Shown here: in pieces, positions 43,369 to 52,212 of the stretch
How the letters are laid out: every line of letters begins with the position of its first letter
Position numbering within the stretch: the first letter of the stretch is position 1
Source: Cyclobacteriaceae bacterium
Lineage (GTDB): Bacteria > Bacteroidota > Bacteroidia > Cytophagales > Cyclobacteriaceae
Direction: 5' to 3'
Length of the DNA: 64,000 bases
Assembly (NCBI GenBank): GCA_019638355.1
Contig: JAHBTY010000004.1
Span: 547,615 to 611,614 of the forward strand
The notes under the pieces: model-generated
Told to the model about the DNA's origin: nothing
Seen by the model: the letters and a program-made list of their open reading frames with translations, nothing else
The model's database searches: none
Position numbers and translations under genes: made by a program

Positions 43369-45869
43369 TTCCTCTTCACTCCCCGCACCGCCTCGGCCGT
43401 CCACGGATCTTCAGGCCAATGGTGGCGCGGATAACGCATGCGCAACTCTTTGCGCACTTCGTGGTAGGTAGTTTGCCAAAAACTTTTTAAGTCTTGCGTA
43501 ACCTGCACGGGTTTATAACCAGGCGAGAGCAAATGCAATAAAATTTTTGTGCGGCCTTCGTTAATGGTTGGGGTTTCAAGTAAGCCAAACATTTCCTGCA
43601 GGCGTACTTCCATAACCGGTGTACGACCATCGTTATAATAAGTAAGTTTTATCTGCGAACCACTGGGCACAGGCAATCGCACCGGGGCAAGTTTATCAGC
43701 TTTCGGTTGTAAGTCCCATGGCAATAAACCCATAAGTATGTTTTGCAAATCAAGTTTTTGCAATTCACTTCGTTTGGTAATGTTGTTGAGATAAGGTGTA
43801 AGCCACACATCGGCTGTAGCCAAAAGATTCTCGGTTGTTACATCGGGCCACGCTTCATCTTTTCGCCAGGCATGTAAACTCAACATCCGGTTCTGCCATT
43901 CGGTGTGTGCTTCCTCCCAACCTACTAATTTCAATCCCTCATCGCGTAACGCTTGTAGTAGCACAGCTATGCGTTTAGTTTCTGGTATTTGTTGTAACGG
44001 TTTAGATGATAATACCGTGTTACCAATTTTCTTTTCGAGCGTTGCTACTACCATGCCGCGGGTTGCATCCCACTTAACCGTTTCAGTTTCTGTTGCACGG
44101 TGTTGCAGATCAGTTTCATCTAACGGAGCCGCCAGAAAAATTTTACCTTCACTCGTACCCGCATCCAGGTGTGCAACGGCCAACCACGGTTCGCGTGCCA
44201 AGGCATCATGCTCCGGTAATTTTACAACGCGGCCATTGGCTAATTTAAAGCGTTCGCTTTGCTTGGTTTGTTGTTGTGCGATCCGTTCGGGATAGGCTTC
44301 GGCTATCAAGCGTCCTACTTCACTATCGGCAGGAATGGTATTGTCTACATTCAACTTAAAAATTCTGCGCCAATTAGCTGCGATGCGTTCAATGCGTTCC
44401 AACACAGTGCGATCAGCATTTACCCGTTCGCCTGCACGCCACTTGCGTAATACCTCTACACGCAAACTTAAATCAGCACCCGCTTCTTTTGGTAGTGGAT
44501 CGCGTTCTTCGAGCAGGGAGGCGAGGTCGGTGGCAACCTCACCCGCCTCATCACTTACACCTCTCCTTGCGGAGAGGGGAACGGACTCGGACTTACGCGC
44601 AGCCAACAACATGTGTGCAATTCGAGGATGTGTGGGGAGTTTCAGCATTTCTTTGCCGCGCGCAGTGATTTTATTTTCTTCTAATGCTTCAAGGTCGTGT
44701 AACAACTCACGAGCCTGACTGATTGCGCCCGGTGGTGGTGGCGTTATCCACGTAAGTTCATTCAAATCATTCACACCCCAGTTGGCTAACTCCAACACGA
44801 GTGAAGCTAAATCGGCTTCGAGTATTTCTGGTTGACGATTGGGTTGCAAGGTGTGATGGGTTGCTTCAGGCCACAACCGGTAACAAACACCAGGGCCCAA
44901 TCGAGCTGCGCGACCAGCACGTTGATCGGCTGCATCGCGCGTAATCCGTACGGTTTCCAATCGCGTTAAGCCACTGCGTGGATCAAACCGCGGCACGCGT
45001 GCATAGCCACAATCAATTACAGTCGTAATGCGTTCAATGGTGAGCGAGGTTTCGGCAATGGAAGTGGCCAACACAATTTTTCGTAACCCTTGTGGGTGTG
45101 GCATAATGGCCTCCTGCTGTTTCTTAAATGATAAATCGCCAAAGAGTGGAACAATGCCAGAAACGTTTTCAGCTTCCAATAGCTGCTGCACTTGCTGAAT
45201 CTCGCCTGCCCCAGGCAAGAACACAAGCATATCGCCTGTTTGTTCTTGTAATGCTTTACGGATTACCCGTGCTACATTTTGTGTAAGCCGTAAATCCTTG
45301 TCGGGATTTATGTACCGATGGGTGATGGGATATTGCCGACCGAGACTGGTAAGTATGGGTGCGTTGTTCAACATGCCTGCAATCTTTTCGCCATCTAATG
45401 TGGCTGACATGATGAGCACGCGTAAATCATCGCGCAACAGCGATTGCACCTGTAAACATAAAGCCAAGGCAAGATCAGCCTGTAAACTGCGTTCATGAAA
45501 TTCATCAAAAATTACAAGACCAACACCTTCCAGCGTACTATCCGTTTGGATCATGCGCGTAAGGATGCCTTCGGTTACAACTTCGATACGAGTCTTCGCA
45601 CTCACTTTATTTTCGAAACGCACCCGATAGCCTACGGTCTGGCCTACTTCTTCATCCAACAACTGCTCCATGCGCATGGCTACCGATCGTGCTGCCAGTC
45701 GCCTGGGTTCGAGCATGATGATCTTCTTTTCTTGCAACCAATTTTCTTTCAACAATTGCAAAGGCAACACCGTACTTTTTCCTGCACCGGGTGGTGCCTG
45801 TAAAATGATAATTTTATGCGAACTGAATTTATTTTTTAGTTCAGGAACAACTTCGAGTACGGGGTACAT
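43356..45869 (-). CDS. hrpB: ATP-dependent helicase HrpB
   Basis: 837 residues of the DEAH helicase family. Walker A at 25-33 (APPGAGKST), DEFHERS at 122, SATLDG at 155, then motifs TSIAETSLTIERITTVIDCGYAR and RDAADQRAGRAARLGPGVCYRLW. The C-terminal HrpB region contains LLEERDPL. Residues of about 425-445 (SESVPLSARRGVSDEAGE) are an in-frame insert coded by a palindromic repeat, absent from usual members. The gene ends in another copy of the same repeat. Role: RNA helicase, function in bacteria not settled. Confidence 0.93.
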   Translation of the reverse strand: MYPVLEVVPELKNKFSSHKIIILQAPPGAGKSTVLPLQLLKENWLQEKKIIMLEPRRLAARSVAMRMEQLLDEEVGQTVGYRVRFENKVSAKTRIEVVTEGILTRMIQTDSTLEGVGLVIFDEFHERSLQADLALALCLQVQSLLRDDLRVLIMSATLDGEKIAGMLNNAPILTSLGRQYPITHRYINPDKDLRLTQNVARVIRKALQEQTGDMLVFLPGAGEIQQVQQLLEAENVSGIVPLFGDLSFKKQQEAIMPHPQGLRKIVLATSIAETSLTIERITTVIDCGYARVPRFDPRSGLTRLETVRITRDAADQRAGRAARLGPGVCYRLWPEATHHTLQPNRQPEILEADLASLVLELANWGVNDLNELTWITPPPPGAISQARELLHDLEALEENKITARGKEMLKLPTHPRIAHMLLAARKSESVPLSARRGVSDEAGEVATDLASLLEERDPLPKEAGADLSLRVEVLRKWRAGERVNADRTVLERIERIAANWRRIFKLNVDNTIPADSEVGRLIAEAYPERIAQQQTKQSERFKLANGRVVKLPEHDALAREPWLAVAHLDAGTSEGKIFLAAPLDETDLQHRATETETVKWDATRGMVVATLEKKIGNTVLSSKPLQQIPETKRIAVLLQALRDEGLKLVGWEEAHTEWQNRMLSLHAWRKDEAWPDVTTENLLATADVWLTPYLNNITKRSELQKLDLQNILMGLLPWDLQPKADKLAPVRLPVPSGSQIKLTYYNDGRTPVMEVRLQEMFGLLETPTINEGRTKILLHLLSPGYKPVQVTQDLKSFWQTTYHEVRKELRMRYPRHHWPEDPWTAEAVRGVKRKPHP
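44536..44594. repeat. Palindromic repeat inserted in frame within hrpB
   Basis: ACCTCACCC at 44536, a 7-bp stem CCTCTCC (44560-44566), loop TTGC, GGAGAGG (44571-44577), then GGAACGGACTCGGACTT. It shares ACCTCACCC and GGAGAGGGGAA with the elements at 43267-43368. Its length is compatible with the reading frame, adding about 18-20 residues between ARK and ATDLASLLEERD of HrpB. Confidence 0.75.
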
Positions 45870-45911
45870 GGGTGCAAGATAGGCGTTTGTTGGATGTTGA
45901 TTCTAAAGTCT

Positions 45912-46035
45912 TAAATCGAAAATCAATAATCTATAATCACAACTGAAAGAATTGATTTGTGATCTGTAACTTGTGATTAGTGATTAGTGATTAGTGATTA
46001 GCGATCTGCCAGAAGCCAGTAACCAGTAACTAAAG
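45912..46035. repeat. Heptamer array with GTGATTA and CCAGTAA units
   Basis: Left part AAATCGA, AAATCAA, TAATCTA, TAATCAC; right part repeated GTGATTA four times, then GCGATCT, GCCAGAA, GCCAGTA, ACCAGTA. The two parts are inverted (TAATCAC against GTGATTA), giving a hairpin. Two unit types meet in one array. It lies between hrpB and the next minus-strand gene, whose stop (46030) is inside the array. Confidence 0.7.
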
Positions 46036-46428
46036 TATATCCACATGATACACATCCAACTCGTTGCGTTTAATGTTGGGCACAAAGAAACCACCGGCCT
46101 GCGGAATATCTTCTATCAAATCGAATACTTTGCAATCTTTAGGCAAGGCTGAGAATATCAGGAGAAATGAAAACGTAATCTTTCCCCGAATGATTGTCCA
46201 CTGCGGGGCGAGGGAAATTTTTTCGGCATGTACCAATTCACTTTTAGCTCCCGAAACTTTATCAACCAAAAAAGTAGATCGCCACACGCGTATTAGCATT
46301 TCGGGCAAATCGTTTTTATAATAACAATGTACATACACATGCTGATCTTCCAGTGTCCACGAATCGATGGCAGTAAGCACATCGGTTTCAACTTTGGGCT
46401 TTACAATCGGAATGTCGATAACAGGCAT
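46030..46428 (-). CDS. Unknown protein, 132 aa, between two heptamer arrays
   Basis: 132 residues without signal or transmembrane segment: DIPIVKPKVETDVLTAIDSWTLEDQHVYVHCYYKNDLPEMLIRVWRSTFLVDKVSG, then HAEKISLAPQWTIIRGKITFSFLLIFSALPKDCKVFDLIEDIPQAGGFFVPNIKRNELDVYHVDIL. A beta-rich layout with Trp and Phe patterns; I do not recognise the family. Arrays of 7-bp units stand on both sides (45912-46035 and 46440-46590). No function is suggested by the sequence. Confidence 0.65.
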   Translation of the reverse strand: MPVIDIPIVKPKVETDVLTAIDSWTLEDQHVYVHCYYKNDLPEMLIRVWRSTFLVDKVSGAKSELVHAEKISLAPQWTIIRGKITFSFLLIFSALPKDCKVFDLIEDIPQAGGFFVPNIKRNELDVYHVDIL

Positions 46429-46439
46429 TGGGTATTTTC

Positions 46440-46590
46440 GGTAATCAGTATTCAGTAATCGGTTTCTTATAAATCAATAATCACAAATCACCAGTCAATA
46501 GTCTTAAATCAAATCTGTAGTGATTAGTAATCGGTTTGAGTTAGTTGGTCTGAATAAACCAGAAACCAGCAACTGGTAACCGGTAACACT
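46440..46590. repeat. Long mixed heptamer array between two minus-strand genes
   Basis: Segments with CGGTAAT, CAGTATT, CAGTAAT, CGGTTTC; then AAATCAA, TAATCAC, AAATCAC, CAGTCAA, TAGTCTT, AAATCAA; then GTGATTA, GTAATCG; then AAACCAG, AAACCAG, CAACTGG, TAACCGG. All spaced by about 7 bases. It is upstream of the 132 aa gene and downstream of the YdeI-like gene. Confidence 0.65.
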
Positions 46591-46597
46591 TCCCACC

Positions 46598-47080
46598 TCA
46601 CTCCTTCATTCTATCCTTATACGCCCCAGATTTTACTTTATTCATCAGGTAAAGTGCACGCTCAATTCGCAAGTCAACATTTTTAGTACTGTTAATATAG
46701 TGTACGAGACTACGTTGCAAACCCACCGTAAGTTTATTCCAAAGCTTTGCACCCGCTTCATCTTGTGCCAATACAGCCTCCATTTCTTCAGGTAACTCAA
46801 GTTTATCCGGATCAACAATTTCAAAACTCACTTTTACTTTATCGCCTGCTTTTATTTTTGCTGATTTACGCATGGCCTGGCTAACGCTCAGGTATCGCGC
46901 TCCACTTTTCTTGAATTGAACACCCAGGTTAAAGGGAATGGTATTTAACTTTCCTTCTACCCGCACCCTGCCGGTGGGTAATTTTTGGATTATATCAGCA
47001 GGAAGCTCAACAACAGTGCTAACCAGTGTATCCTCGTACTCCACTAGTCGGGTTTCAAAAGAAAATCGTTGCTTTTTCAA
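46598..47080 (-). CDS. YdeI/OmpD-associated (DUF1905 plus bacteriocin-protection) protein
   Basis: Start taken as the TTG at 47080 (MKKQRFSFETRLVEYEDTL); an ATG at 47155 would add 25 residues with no family match and would run into the divergent MaoC gene. DUF1905: VVELPADIIQKLPTGRVRVEGKLNTIPFNLGVQFKKSGARYLSVSQAMRKSAKIKAGDKVKVSFEI; the C-terminal YdeI part: PEEMEAVLAQDEAGAKLWNKLTVGLQRSLVHYINSTKNVDLRIERALYLMNKV. Cytosolic; the biological role is unclear. Confidence 0.8.
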   Translation of the reverse strand: MKKQRFSFETRLVEYEDTLVSTVVELPADIIQKLPTGRVRVEGKLNTIPFNLGVQFKKSGARYLSVSQAMRKSAKIKAGDKVKVSFEIVDPDKLELPEEMEAVLAQDEAGAKLWNKLTVGLQRSLVHYINSTKNVDLRIERALYLMNKVKSGAYKDRMKE

Positions 47081-47141
47081 CGTGATATGAATAATGTTAC
47101 CAAATATTTTAAATTCGCAATCCCACAAACCTACTAAATCA

Positions 47142-47603
47142 ATGCCGCTCCTCATCAGCAGTTACGAAGAATTTGAAACTTACAAAGGAAAAGAATTGGG
47201 TGTATCGGAATACCTGAAAATAACCCAGGATCAGATTAACTTGTTTGCGGATGCCACCCTGGATCATCAGTGGATTCATACCGACCCTAAACGTGCCGAA
47301 ACTGAAACGCAATTCAAGGCTACCATTGCGCACGGCTATCTTACACTTTCGTTAGTACCTCATTTGTGGGATCAGATTGCTGAGTTTCGTAATGTGAAAA
47401 TGATGATCAACTATGGAATTGAAAAGTTTAAATTCAATCAGCCGGTGCTGGTTAATAGCGAAGTACGCCTGCGCGCCAAACTTTATTCCATTGCCAACCT
47501 GCGTGGCATTACCAAGTTTGAAGTAGAAGTTACGTTAGAGATCAAAGACAACCCGAAGCCTGCATTTAATGGATTGCTCGTGTTTTTGTATCACTTTAAT
47601 TAG
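47142..47603 (+). CDS. MaoC-like (R)-enoyl-CoA hydratase
   Basis: 153 residues from the ATG at 47142; the frame is open up to 47094 but that part lies in the divergent gene region. LGVSEYLKITQDQINLFADATLDHQWIHTDPKRA, FKATIAHGYLTLSLVPHLWDQ and MINYGIEKFKFNQPVLVNSEVRLRAKLYSI match a single-hotdog MaoC dehydratase. The catalytic Asp and His are in the ADATxDHQWIH segment. It hydrates or dehydrates (R)-3-hydroxyacyl-CoA; precise substrate unknown. Confidence 0.88.
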   Translation: MPLLISSYEEFETYKGKELGVSEYLKITQDQINLFADATLDHQWIHTDPKRAETETQFKATIAHGYLTLSLVPHLWDQIAEFRNVKMMINYGIEKFKFNQPVLVNSEVRLRAKLYSIANLRGITKFEVEVTLEIKDNPKPAFNGLLVFLYHFN

Positions 47604-47722
47604 CTGCTAGTTGCTGGTTTCTTGTCACTGGTAATAACTCCTTCGTTTTAGTGGTAGTTTTTTACTTAAGATGGTCACAACGAGGAACCAGAAACCAGCC
47701 ACCAGTAACTAGTTACCAGTAT
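47602..47722. repeat. Inverted heptamer arrays around a 43-base spacer after the MaoC gene
   Basis: Left arm 47602-47640 with TTAGCTG, CTAGTTG, CTGGTTT, CTTGTCA, CTGGTAA; right arm 47683-47722 with GGAACCAG, AAACCAG, CCACCAG, TAACTAG, TTACCAG. The right arm reaches into the stop region of the next gene (47709). The middle, about 43 bases, is not part of the array. Confidence 0.7.
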
Positions 47723-48107
47723 CCGGCTCGCCATCATAAAACTCCTGCAACGAAGCCATGTAGGTGTGGGTCCAGCCCTCGGCAATATCGTCATAATCTT
47801 CATCGGGAATATTGGTATGCCTTACTTCCACGGAAGTGCCCTGCGCATGCGGATGTAATTTAATTGTAACAATAGACGCTTCTGTTTGATCGCCAAAATA
47901 CCATTGCTGTACAATCTTTTTGTCCTTTTCAAACTCCAGATTTTTGCCCACAATGCTGCCGTCCCACAATGAAAACTCGGTGCCGGGTTCAGCCTTCATT
48001 TCGGTTTTATCGCCCGACCATAACTGAATGGTAGCCTCAGTGGTAAGGGCAAGATATACCTGATCGGGTGTGGTGGTAATAATAAAATATTTCTTAAAGT
48101 CCTTCAT
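47709..48107 (-). CDS. SRPBCC/AHSA1-like protein
   Basis: 132 residues. KDFKKYFIITTTPDQVYLALTTEATIQLWSGDKTEMKAEPGTEFSLWDGSIVGKNLEFEKDKKIVQQWYFGDQ and HAQGTSVEVRHTNIPDEDYDDIAEGWTHTYMASLQEF match AHSA1-like START domains. It is a different copy from those at 4.4, 20.6 and 32.4 kb. Cytosolic, ligand unknown. It is convergent with MaoC and divergent from the phosphate transporter gene. Confidence 0.83.
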   Translation of the reverse strand: MKDFKKYFIITTTPDQVYLALTTEATIQLWSGDKTEMKAEPGTEFSLWDGSIVGKNLEFEKDKKIVQQWYFGDQTEASIVTIKLHPHAQGTSVEVRHTNIPDEDYDDIAEGWTHTYMASLQEFYDGEPDTGN

Positions 48108-48150
48108 GTTAAACCCAAAACTTGTGGCTTTAAAGGTAATAGATTCCCGA

Positions 48151-48179
48151 TTGGGATAATGCCAATTCCGTTAACTTTG
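48151..48179 (+). promoter_or_regulatory. Candidate promoter of the phosphate transporter gene
   Basis: TTGG at 48151-48154 as a weak -33 and TAACTTTG at 48172-48179 as a good -7 element, spaced by 17 bases. The ATG at 48197 is 17 bases past the -7 box. Confidence 0.4.
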
Positions 48180-48196
48180 CCCCGCATTTCCGGTTT

Positions 48197-50407
48197 ATGA
48201 ATTTTTATCTGATACTGATCGTAATCCTCATGGCTATTGCCGTGGTCGATCTTATAGTTGGCGTAAGTAACGATGCAGTTAATTTTCTTAACTCAGCCAT
48301 TGGTTCGCGTGTGGCACCTTTCAAAGTAATTCTGGCTGTTGCCAGTGTTGGGATTATCTGCGGAGCCATGTTTTCGAACGGTATGATGGAGATTGCGCGC
48401 AACGGAATTTTTAATCCCAACTATTTTACGTTCGATAAAATCATGATTGTGTTTATGGCCGTGATGCTAACCGACATTATTTTATTGGACTTCTTTAACT
48501 CGCTTGGACTACCCACTTCCACAACCGTATCGCTCGTATTCGAACTGTTGGGGGCAGCGCTGGTTACCGGGCTTTTAATTGCCTTTGATAATGGATTTGG
48601 ATTTGAGAAATGGCCCGAAATTATAAATTACTCTAGCGCACTCACCATTATAGCAGGTATTTTTCTTTCCGTTTTTCTGTCGTTCATAATCGGCTCCATT
48701 GTTCAACACCTTGCCCGTATCATCTTTTCTTTCAAACTAAAAAAATCTCTTCGGAAATACGGTGCTCTCTTCAGTGGCCTGGCCATTACCGCTATTATTT
48801 ATTTTTTATTGATTAAAGGTGCAAAGGGCAGCTCCATAATAACCGATGATCAGATAAGATGGATTACTACCAATACGTTGCCTATTGTATTGATTTCGGT
48901 TGTACTGTGGTCTATTGTTATTCAGGCTTTGATGTGGTGGAAAAAAATAAACCCATTGAAAGGAGTTGTTTTGTTAGGTACCTTTTCGTTGGCCATGGCT
49001 TTTGCCGGAAACGACCTTGTTAATTTTATTGGTGTGGCGGTGGCAGGTCTGGTTTCATTTCAATCATGGGTTGGTTCAGGAGTGGCTGCCTCAGATTTTA
49101 CAATGGGTATTTTAAATGAAAAAATTGTTACTCCTTCGTGGATACTCTTTTCAGGTGGAGCCATAATGGTAATTACACTATGGACAAACTCCAAAAGCCG
49201 TAAAGTAACTGAAACGGAAGTTTCGCTTGGCCGCCAGGATGAGGGCGATGAAAAATTTAAACCCAATCTTGTATCGCGTGTATTGGTAGGCAGTGCGATG
49301 TGGGTGGGCCGTACAGTGGAGCGGATTATACCTGCTGCCTGGTCTCAAAAAATTTCAATCCGCTTCGAAAAAGATTCAGTGGGCGATGTAGCTGCCGATC
49401 AGGCTTCGTTTGACTTGATACGAGCCAGTATAAACCTGGTAGTAGCCAGTTTATTGATTGCCTATGGTACCTCACAAAAATTACCACTCAGCACAACCTT
49501 TGTCACTTTTATGGTAGCCATGGGTTCATCTTTTGCTGATCAGGCCTGGGGCCGCGAAAGTGCAGTTTACCGTGTTGCCGGAGTAATAAATGTTATTGCC
49601 GGTTGGTTAATTACCGCCATGGTGGCTTTGCTTGCCAGCGGGCTGTTGGCTTTAATCATGTTTTATACAGGCTTTGCCGGCTTTATTGCCCTTACCGTTG
49701 CCGCAGCCTTTCTGCTTATTCGAAGCCATCTTATTTTTAAACGAAAAGAAAAAGAAGCAAAGGCAGACACTCCATTATTGGAACAAAATCAAGTAAGCAC
49801 TCAGCAAGCTATAGAAGAAAGCCGGAAAAACAGTATAGCGGCACTTGAAACAGTTAAGGCGGTGATTGAGAAGAGCCTGCGGGCATTATTAAGCGAAAGT
49901 ACCGAGCCGCTCCGCAAGGCTCATACGCAACTCGAAAAATTAAAACAACTAAATGAAAAACTAGACACACGCATAATCAAGTATGTGCGTAAAATGGATA
50001 AGGGAAATCTTGCCACCGGCAGGTTGTATATTCAGGTATTTGGTCTCTTGCAGGATCTTTATCAAAGTACACGTTTAATTAACGATGTGATTATGACACA
50101 CGTAGTAAATCACCATTCACCACCGAAGAAAAAGTATGCCGACCTCACTGAATCGCTAGACAAACAACTCAGCCTATTTATTCAAAAAAGTATCACCGCC
50201 ATATCACGCCAGCAACAGCCTACATTTGATGAAGCGATACACTTACAACACATCATCACTAAAAAGTTAGACGAACTGGTAACGGATATTCAAAATGATG
50301 ACATCGGCAACCGCATGGGGCTATTACAAACTCGCATTTTGCTGGAGCTGCGCGATGTGATTGATGCTGTTCTATCACTTCAAAAAGCTTACGCTAACCA
50401 ACTTTAA
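48197..50407 (+). CDS. Inorganic phosphate transporter (PiT family) with C-terminal helical domain
   Basis: 736 residues. The duplicated PiT core is seen in LIVGVSNDAVNFLNSAIGSRVAPFKVILAVASVGIICGAMFSNGMMEIARNGIF and VVLLGTFSLAMAFAGNDLVNFIGVAVAG; LPLSTTFVTFMVAMGSSFADQAWGRESAVYRVAGVINVIAGWL is the second half. It takes up phosphate with a cation gradient in the inner membrane. The last 200 residues are a long charged helical tail (about 540-736: QAIEESRKNSIAALETVKAVIEKSLRALL) resembling PhoU-like or coiled-coil regulation. A SET-domain gene follows without any gap. Confidence 0.9.
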   Translation: MNFYLILIVILMAIAVVDLIVGVSNDAVNFLNSAIGSRVAPFKVILAVASVGIICGAMFSNGMMEIARNGIFNPNYFTFDKIMIVFMAVMLTDIILLDFFNSLGLPTSTTVSLVFELLGAALVTGLLIAFDNGFGFEKWPEIINYSSALTIIAGIFLSVFLSFIIGSIVQHLARIIFSFKLKKSLRKYGALFSGLAITAIIYFLLIKGAKGSSIITDDQIRWITTNTLPIVLISVVLWSIVIQALMWWKKINPLKGVVLLGTFSLAMAFAGNDLVNFIGVAVAGLVSFQSWVGSGVAASDFTMGILNEKIVTPSWILFSGGAIMVITLWTNSKSRKVTETEVSLGRQDEGDEKFKPNLVSRVLVGSAMWVGRTVERIIPAAWSQKISIRFEKDSVGDVAADQASFDLIRASINLVVASLLIAYGTSQKLPLSTTFVTFMVAMGSSFADQAWGRESAVYRVAGVINVIAGWLITAMVALLASGLLALIMFYTGFAGFIALTVAAAFLLIRSHLIFKRKEKEAKADTPLLEQNQVSTQQAIEESRKNSIAALETVKAVIEKSLRALLSESTEPLRKAHTQLEKLKQLNEKLDTRIIKYVRKMDKGNLATGRLYIQVFGLLQDLYQSTRLINDVIMTHVVNHHSPPKKKYADLTESLDKQLSLFIQKSITAISRQQQPTFDEAIHLQHIITKKLDELVTDIQNDDIGNRMGLLQTRILLELRDVIDAVLSLQKAYANQL

Positions 50408-50818
50408 TTGAACCGGAATCTTATCATTAAAAAATCGCAACTACCCGGTGCGGGTAAAGGTTTGTTTACAACAACGTTCATTAAAAAAGGTAATCGTGTT
50501 ACGGAATATAAGGGTCGCATTCGCAAATGGAAAGATGTAAAGCACGAAGATGGCCACAATGGCTACCTCATGTACCTGAACGCGCAAACCGTAATTGATG
50601 CCCTACCGGCCATCCACGCAAAAGGCCGGTACGCCAATGATGCACGTGGATTGATTCGTGTAAAAGGACTGCGCAATAATTGCACCTATGTACAGGTAGG
50701 ACGAAAGTGTTTTATTGAGGCAACCCGCAACATTTACCCGGGCGAAGAAATTCTGGTTCATTATGGCAATGCCTTCTGGCGATTGCAGGCTAAGCTTGCC
50801 CGGTTAAAACATCCTTGA
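50408..50818 (+). CDS. SET-domain protein
   Basis: 136 residues, starting at the TTG (50408) directly after the transporter stop, with no base between. LIIKKSQLPGAGKGLFTTTFIKKGNRVTEYKGRI, YLMYLNAQTVIDALPAIHAKGRYANDARG, VQVGRKCFIEATRNIYPGEEILVHYGNAFWR cover the SET domain: the GKGLF start, the pseudoknot NDARG region and the EEILVHYG closing motif. A cytosolic lysine methyltransferase is likely; substrate unknown. Zero spacing suggests coupled translation. Confidence 0.88.
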   Translation: MNRNLIIKKSQLPGAGKGLFTTTFIKKGNRVTEYKGRIRKWKDVKHEDGHNGYLMYLNAQTVIDALPAIHAKGRYANDARGLIRVKGLRNNCTYVQVGRKCFIEATRNIYPGEEILVHYGNAFWRLQAKLARLKHP

Positions 50819-50936
50819 TTTTCCTTTCAGCCTGCATTTAATCCGGCAATCGCTACTGAATCCGGAAAAACTACTTCGGTACTGGAATTACCAACTGGCA
50901 TACCTATCTTTCGTACACACACCAAAAACAAAAACC

Positions 50937-52208
50937 ATGAAACGCATCTACGGGCTTCTATTATTGGTATGCATTGCGTGCCAGCAACCTGTTGAAACAA
51001 AAAAAATACTAACCGTGGCTAAGCCTGAAACAGCCGGTATGTCAACCACACGCCTGGCGCGCCTCGATTCAACTTTTACAAAATGGGTAGATGCCGGTTG
51101 GATGAATGGCGCTGTAGGTTTTATTGCCCGCGATGGCAAGATTGTTTATCACCGGGCAACAGGTTATAACAACCTGGAAACAAAAGAGCCATTTGAGATA
51201 ACCGACATTTTCAGAATAGCATCGCAAACCAAAGCCATTACCAGTGTAGCGGTAATGATGCTGTGGGAAGAAGGAAAATTTTTGTTAGACGAACCTGTTT
51301 CGAAATACATACCTGCGTTTGCAAACCAAACTGTATTGGATAAGTTTAATCCTAAAGACACCACGTACACAACCACTCCGGCCAAGCGCGCAATTACAAT
51401 CCGCGATTTACTCACGCATACATCCGGCATCGGCTATGCGCAAATTGGAAGTCCGGAAGCCAACGCCATCTATGCAAAAAATAAAATAACCGCAGGTTTG
51501 GATATTCATGACGATACACTGGAAGATGCCATGAATCGTTTAGGTGCACTACCGTTGATGCATCAGCCCGGAGAAAAGTGGACGTATGGGTTGAACACCG
51601 ATCTATTAGGTCGGTTGGTTGAAGTATGGTCGGGAAAAACATTAGATGAATATTTTAGCACGCACATCTTCAAACCCTTGGGTATGAACGATACTTATTT
51701 TAACGTACCTGAAGATAAAGCTGCACGAGTAGTAAACTTTTTTACGGTTAACAAAGAAGGTAAGTTAGAAAAAGCCTCCGGAGGGTTAGGTACCAACATC
51801 GACTTTCCTACCCGTAAAACAAGTTACTTCTCGGGCGGTGCCGGATTATCTTCAACCATTTACGATTACGCTATCTTTTTACAGATGTTGCTGAATGGTG
51901 GCGAATATAATGGCGTGCGACTGTTATCGCGGAACACCGTTCGCATGATGACGATAAACCAGATCAACGACCTTGCATTGGGTGACAACAAGTTTGGGTT
52001 AGGTTTTGCAATTCAAACAGAGAAAGGTTCTTCTATGCAACCACTTTCAGAAGGTTCATACTCATGGGGCGGTGCATTTTCCACAACCTATTGGGTAGAT
52101 CCAAAAGAAAACATGGTTGTATTGATGTATCGTCAGATGTGGGGCGCACACGATGATGAGATTGGCGGCACGTTCAACACATTGGTTTACCAGGCGCTAA
52201 ACGATTAA
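50937..52208 (+). CDS. Serine hydrolase, class C beta-lactamase-like lipoprotein
   Basis: 423 residues. Lipobox VCIAC (Cys15). Catalytic Ser96 and Lys99 in RIASQTKA, the YGLN motif in KWTYGLNTDLLGRLVEVW and a WGG segment in the SWGGAFSTTYWVDPKENM region, replacing the usual KTG. This is the esterase/DD-peptidase-like group of class C enzymes. It is anchored to the outer or inner membrane facing the periplasm. Substrate unknown. It opens a run of secreted proteins. Confidence 0.9.
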   Translation: MKRIYGLLLLVCIACQQPVETKKILTVAKPETAGMSTTRLARLDSTFTKWVDAGWMNGAVGFIARDGKIVYHRATGYNNLETKEPFEITDIFRIASQTKAITSVAVMMLWEEGKFLLDEPVSKYIPAFANQTVLDKFNPKDTTYTTTPAKRAITIRDLLTHTSGIGYAQIGSPEANAIYAKNKITAGLDIHDDTLEDAMNRLGALPLMHQPGEKWTYGLNTDLLGRLVEVWSGKTLDEYFSTHIFKPLGMNDTYFNVPEDKAARVVNFFTVNKEGKLEKASGGLGTNIDFPTRKTSYFSGGAGLSSTIYDYAIFLQMLLNGGEYNGVRLLSRNTVRMMTINQINDLALGDNKFGLGFAIQTEKGSSMQPLSEGSYSWGGAFSTTYWVDPKENMVVLMYRQMWGAHDDEIGGTFNTLVYQALND

Positions 52209-52212
52209 AGGG

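Noticed and set aside
45953-46035. Tandem GTGATTA units as a CRISPR array
   Set aside because: Units are only 7 bases and joined without spacers of regular length; no cas genes are near.
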